The position numbers were made by a program, and so were the translations under genes. Under the pieces are notes generated by a model, which was not told where the DNA came from, made no database searches, and saw only the letters and a list, made by a program, of their open reading frames with translations. Shown here piece after piece: positions 60,176-64,000 of a stretch of DNA of 64,000 bases; position 1 is the stretch's first letter; each line of letters starts with the position of its first letter. Origin of the DNA: Vigna angularis (lineage: Eukaryota > Streptophyta > Magnoliopsida > Fabales > Fabaceae); NCBI RefSeq assembly GCF_016808095.1, contig NC_068973.1, positions 10,970,501-11,034,500 on the forward strand, in the 5' to 3' direction.

Positions 60176-62180
60176 CTATTTAGCATACCAAATAAGATGA
60201 CCGTCAGGGAAAAAATGACACACAGAACCGGTCCCAGGCTTGACTTTGAGAACTTGGAATGCAATATTGTTTGGATCCCATTCTGACGTGTCTTTGTGGC
60301 ACACTGCTACAGCTTTAACCCTTGTTCCATCTTCTCCCTCCAATGGTATAAAATGTGCAGTGCTATTTGATATCTTATGGCAGTAAAACACAACATATGG
60401 GTAATTCATTGGGTGACATGCAATTATCTCTTCTTCTGCTAAAATCTTCACTCCATCTTTAACTATGAACTTTTGGGACTTGCTTTCAATTTCTGTAGAA
60501 GTAACATGGGCGTTATTGCCAAGTTTAGAAGTGACAAAGTCTACCATGGATTCTACTGAAGTTGCACAGTGTTTTTCTTCACCATTCATTGCAGGCTCTT
60601 CACAGATCTTCAGAGTTTCCTCCACATTCTCAGCATTCTTAGAATCTGGCTTCACAGACAAAATCTCTAATATTTCATTTATCTTTTCTGATGAGAATGG
60701 TAAGTGTTCTGTAATTTCTCGGGGCAACAACGGGGTTACAATTTTTCTTTTAGGGAACTGCACATCCAATTTTGTGCCCCGCCTCAATCCTTCTTCTAAG
60801 AAAAATAGACTTGGTTTTGAGTGATCATGATGATGATGATTAGCAACTGGGCCTATCCCTCGAAGAACAGCATTTTCCTTCGATTGAGGGTCATAAGTTG
60901 TCTCATCTTGCGCTGGAATTTCTTTGGAATCATCTTGGAACTGATTTTTCTTTACACCATCTATGGAAACAAAACTGTCTTGTGATGAAATCTCTCTGAC
61001 ACCATCTTCTAATTCATTTTTCTTAATACCATAGCCATAGAAGTAAGGGAATTTCTCTTGTGATGAAATCTCTCTGACACCATCTTGTAATTCCTTTTTC
61101 TTAATACCATAGGTATAGAAGTAAGGGAAACCATCTTGTAATTCCTTTTTCTTAATACCATAGGTATAGAAGTAAGGGAATTTCTCTTGTGATGAAATCT
61201 CTTTGGCACCATCTTGCAATATGAGACACTTACATCTTAATACCATAGGCATAGAGAAATTTTTTAATTTCATTACATTTCCTTTTATGTTTCACTTACA
61301 TCTTTGTTCATATTTTCTTATGAGTAACTTAGACAAAATCAAATTCGTGTCTTCCATAATTGTCTTTATTTGAAAAGTTTAGCTTGGCTGTTTGAAATTT
61401 TAAAATGAACTAATTAGTTCGAAACTCCATAAATTGTTGAGAGTAAAAGTTTACATGACAATTTGAGAGATTATTTGGAAATCCATAGTGACCATCAGTA
61501 AAATGTATAAATTTTATTTTCATATATTAAAAGAATATAATATTCCAGTGTTTTTAAAAATAAAAACAATATATATTATACATATAGTTTATATAATTTA
61601 ACTAGTACACATTTATCTTTATCTGAATTGAAAATTATTACGGGTTGAAAAGTTAGAATAAATTTACAAATTTATTTTTACTGAAAACAAAAATATATTT
61701 GCAACTAATGTAGAAAAAAAATGTATAAGGACAATATCTCTATAGAAGAGAATGGTGAAATAGTTGTGTTTTATAAATATAAAGGATATTTTAGTAATAA
61801 ACTTTTTAATGGAAGATAATGAAATTTTAAAGGACAATAAAATAAAATAAAAAAATTAAAGGGTCCTGTATTTAAATGTAGAGAGAAGATAGAAATATTT
61901 CAATATGAACAAAAATTCACAAAAAAGCCCTTAAAATGTATACTAACCTAGCTTGGAAAAATCTCTGATTACTTTGGGGATTGGTGTGTTTGGAAGCATC
62001 CTTTCCCAGTAAACTTCTGGAGGTAAGGCAGCCTGAGCAGCCATCAGTATCACCTTTTCATACAAATATCCATAGCTTAAGTTAAATATATAAAAACATA
62101 ATAGAAATGAGAAGAAATGTAAAACTAAAGTTAAATCTCACAATGAGAGAAAAAAACAATGCAAGGCAGTGAAACTCCAT
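60176..62180 (-). CDS. BURP-domain protein 2, USP-like, three exons
   Basis: Paralog of the gene at 49381-51769 (393 aa predicted). Exons on the minus strand: 62180-62142, 62053-61948, 61212-60176; introns 88 and 735 bp. Lengths 39+106+1,037 keep one frame, and the first two exons are the same size as in gene 1. Signal peptide MEFHCLALFFSLI, then VILMAAQAA; the motif LPPEVYWERMLPNTPIPK follows. From about 51 to 145 lie imperfect repeats of about 26 residues (SSQEKFPYFYGYGIKKNELE type), unrelated in sequence to the repeats of gene 1. The BURP domain (about 178-393) fits CH-X10-CH-X25-CH-X25-CH-X8-W. The exon 3 acceptor (GCAAG before 61212) is my choice because it keeps phase and repeat continuity; an open frame upstream to 61273 contains a decayed repeat unit and lacks a good acceptor. 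Molecular function unknown, as for gene 1. Confidence 0.88.
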
Positions 62181-62240
62181 AGCAGAAGCAAAGTGGTTAA
62201 TGGTGAGAAGCTGATACGAAGAAACATATAAACTTCAAGA

Positions 62241-62251
62241 GATATTTATAG
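62241..62251 (-). promoter_or_regulatory. probable TATA box of BURP gene 2
   Basis: CTATAAATATC on the minus strand, about 61 bp above the start codon, in the same place as in gene 1. Confidence 0.7.
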
Positions 62252-63037
62252 ACAGGAGATAGAAACTTTGTAAGTGGGCGCCTGATTATGTTAGTCTCAG
62301 GTCCTCATTCCCTTAGTTTATCATATATATTTTACAGGAATATTTGGAAGGGAACTAGTTATTTTTCCTTCCTAAAGAGGAAATCCTCTTTTTACGTTGA
62401 GAAGCTAAATTAAAATCTTTTCCTATACACACATACATACATAATAGATGCTAGCCTGGGGACCAACAAATTTTTACACCAAGTTTCTTCCTCTGCTGCG
62501 ATCGATATATGTTTGCTGTGTATCAGATTCCTTCACATTTAACGTTTCTACCTGATTTTGTTGATATTTACAACTAGTCGTGTTTTCATTATCACTGGCT
62601 TTGTTTTTGTATAGAGTCGTGCAAAGTTGGCGTTGCTAATTTTTTTACTCGATATGTTAATCAAAGCCAGAATACGTTGTAGTTTTCTTGGAACTGTCTA
62701 ATTCCGTGTCATACAGAGAAATCAAAGCCAGATTATTAAAATAAAGGTGAATTTTCTAATTAGAACTAATGTTATTGGATTTGGATTGTACCGTTTCCAT
62801 TTGCTTTTATAAAAGTTGTTCGATTATTAAAATAAACGTGAATTTTCTAATTAGAACTTTTAAATACAAAAGAAAATTAGTGAAGGGAAACATGAATTAA
62901 ATTTCTTTTACCGGTGATTTGAATAAAGATGAATGAGATTGAATGTACAGGTGTTGAGTTTTTATAAAAGAGAAACCGAAACCAACATATATGTAAGGCT
63001 GTTAGTGTTACAAGTGTCTTGTCTTAACATTTATACT
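62252..63037. other. upstream region of BURP gene 2 and retroelement border
   Basis: No gene. A 40-bp phrase (ATTATTAAAATAAAGGTGAA and the following AATTTTCTAATTAGAACT) occurs twice, near 62735 and 62827. Confidence 0.5.
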
Positions 63038-64000
63038 CTAATACTCCCTTCTAAGACAAGCATCCAGGGAGATAACACCAATCTTCTTCTTCAGCAACTC
63101 AAAACGTTCAATCTTCATTGCCTTTGTAAGGATGTCAGCCATTTGTTCTTTAGTCCTCCAGTATGTTAGGGCAATTTTTCTTTTGCTCACCAAATCCCTT
63201 ATAAAGTGATACTTTATTTCTATATGTTTGCTTCTTCCATGGCTTACTGGATTCTTGGATAGATTTATGGCTGAAATGTTGTTTATTCTTAGGTGTAGTG
63301 GAGACTTCATAGGAACCCCCAACTCCTTTAATAATTCTTCTAGCCACACACCTTGGCAAGCTTCCCGCAATATACTCTGCTTCACAGTTGGATAAAGCAA
63401 CTACCAGTTGCTTTTTAGATCACCACGATATAGGTGCATGATTCAACAGAAACAAGTATCCGGAAGTGCTCTTCCTTTCTACTGGATCACCACCATGATT
63501 CGAATCACTATATCTCACCAACTCTAACTCAACTTTCCTTCTTCCAATGGGGAATAGTATTCCATGATCAATTGTGCCTTGAATATACCTTAACACTCTC
63601 TTAGCAGCCAACAGGTGAGATTTCTTCAGACTCCCCATGAATCTACTGATCAAGCCAATACAAAAGGCCAACTCTAGTCTGCTGTTACAAAGAAACCGCA
63701 ACGAGCATACTATCTGCTTGAATCCAGTTTCATATGTTCCCTCCTCTGATTCATCTCTCAGTAATTTCAAATTTACTTTCATTGGATTCCTTGCAGCATT
63801 GCAGGATGACATGTTGAACCGTTTTAGCAAATCTTCAGCATACTTCTTCTGGTGCATTATCAAACCTACATTAGTATAGGCAAACTCCATCCCTAGAAAA
63901 TAACTCAATCTTCCTAGGTCTGTCATCTCAAATTCAGAAGCCATGATGCGTTTAAACTCTTCTATATGGTCAACATTTGATCTTGTGATGAGTAAGTCAT
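63038..64000 (-). pseudogene. copia pol 3' end related to element B, decayed, runs off the window
   Basis: Reverse transcriptase end and RNase H of a copia element. The frame is open from the window edge (DLLITRSN follows the YVDD site) through SYFLGMEFAYTN to RYSDSNHGGDPVERKSTSG. A TGA stop replaces Cys in the SWCSKK segment at 63420, and a frameshift follows within the EAEYIAG segment. The last part (ACQGVWLEELLKELG to ADILTKAMK) is in another frame. RNase H Asp of DSD is present (Ser-Asp-Ser-Asn rather than Asp-Ser-Asp-Tyr, so one catalytic position is altered). Below it, the minus strand has the purine tract AGAAGGGAG and then TATTAGAGTATAAA, matching the unusual TATTAG LTR start of element B. 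The family is B-like but clearly diverged. Confidence 0.85.

Noticed and set aside
1..64000. CRISPR arrays, bacterial operons, rRNA or tRNA genes.
   Set aside because: None seen. The direct repeats here have no uniform spacers, and all gene signals are of plant nuclear type.

Overview
This window looks like nuclear DNA of a flowering plant, most likely a phaseoloid legume such as Vigna or Phaseolus. The sequence is AT-rich and has introns with GT/AG borders. Plant-type Ty1/copia, Ty3/gypsy and CACTA transposons fill most of it. The only two host genes I can support are BURP-domain genes of the USP (unknown seed protein) type, a family first described from legume seeds. The species is inference; no single base in the window proves it.

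Layout. 1-6.7 kb: a small CACTA-type MITE, then two adjoining tandem arrays (about 81-bp and about 75-bp units). The second array is split by a 1.4-kb non-autonomous CACTA element with a perfect 3-bp target duplication. A fragment with a tRNA-Lys-type primer site follows. 6.7-23.6 kb: a three-level nest of copia elements. Element A (gag-pol on the minus strand, one premature stop) received element B in its 5' LTR (duplication AAAAG), and B received element C inside its pol frame (duplication ATTGA). A's 3' LTR is fused head-on to an inverted LTR-plus-leader piece of the same family. 23.6-30.2 kb: a decayed autonomous CACTA (TNP2 pseudogene), LTR fragments, and a gypsy relict that holds another CACTA element.

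30.2-39.9 kb: a local duplication. Copy 1 carries a 2.4-kb solo LTR and copy 2 carries a 1.1-kb CACTA element, and each copy preserves the empty site of the other's insertion. A further CACTA-type element holds a long foldback. 39.9-46.5 kb: an LTR fragment, a copia gag-protease fragment with its primer site, and a complete 2.76-kb non-autonomous LTR element (E) built of internal tandem repeats. 46.5-49.4 kb is gene-poor and holds short repeats and a MITE.

49.4-62.3 kb: the two BURP genes lie on the minus strand about 8.4 kb apart, each with three exons at matching positions. A hAT-like element between them is interrupted by a 2.9-kb solo LTR. 63.0-64.0 kb: the 3' end of a decayed copia pol related to element B, running off the window.

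The host genes are a tandem paralog pair that have expanded different internal peptide repeats. Everything else is a record of transposon activity that can be put in relative order from target duplications and nesting. I found no tRNA, rRNA or CRISPR, and no cellular operon-like system.
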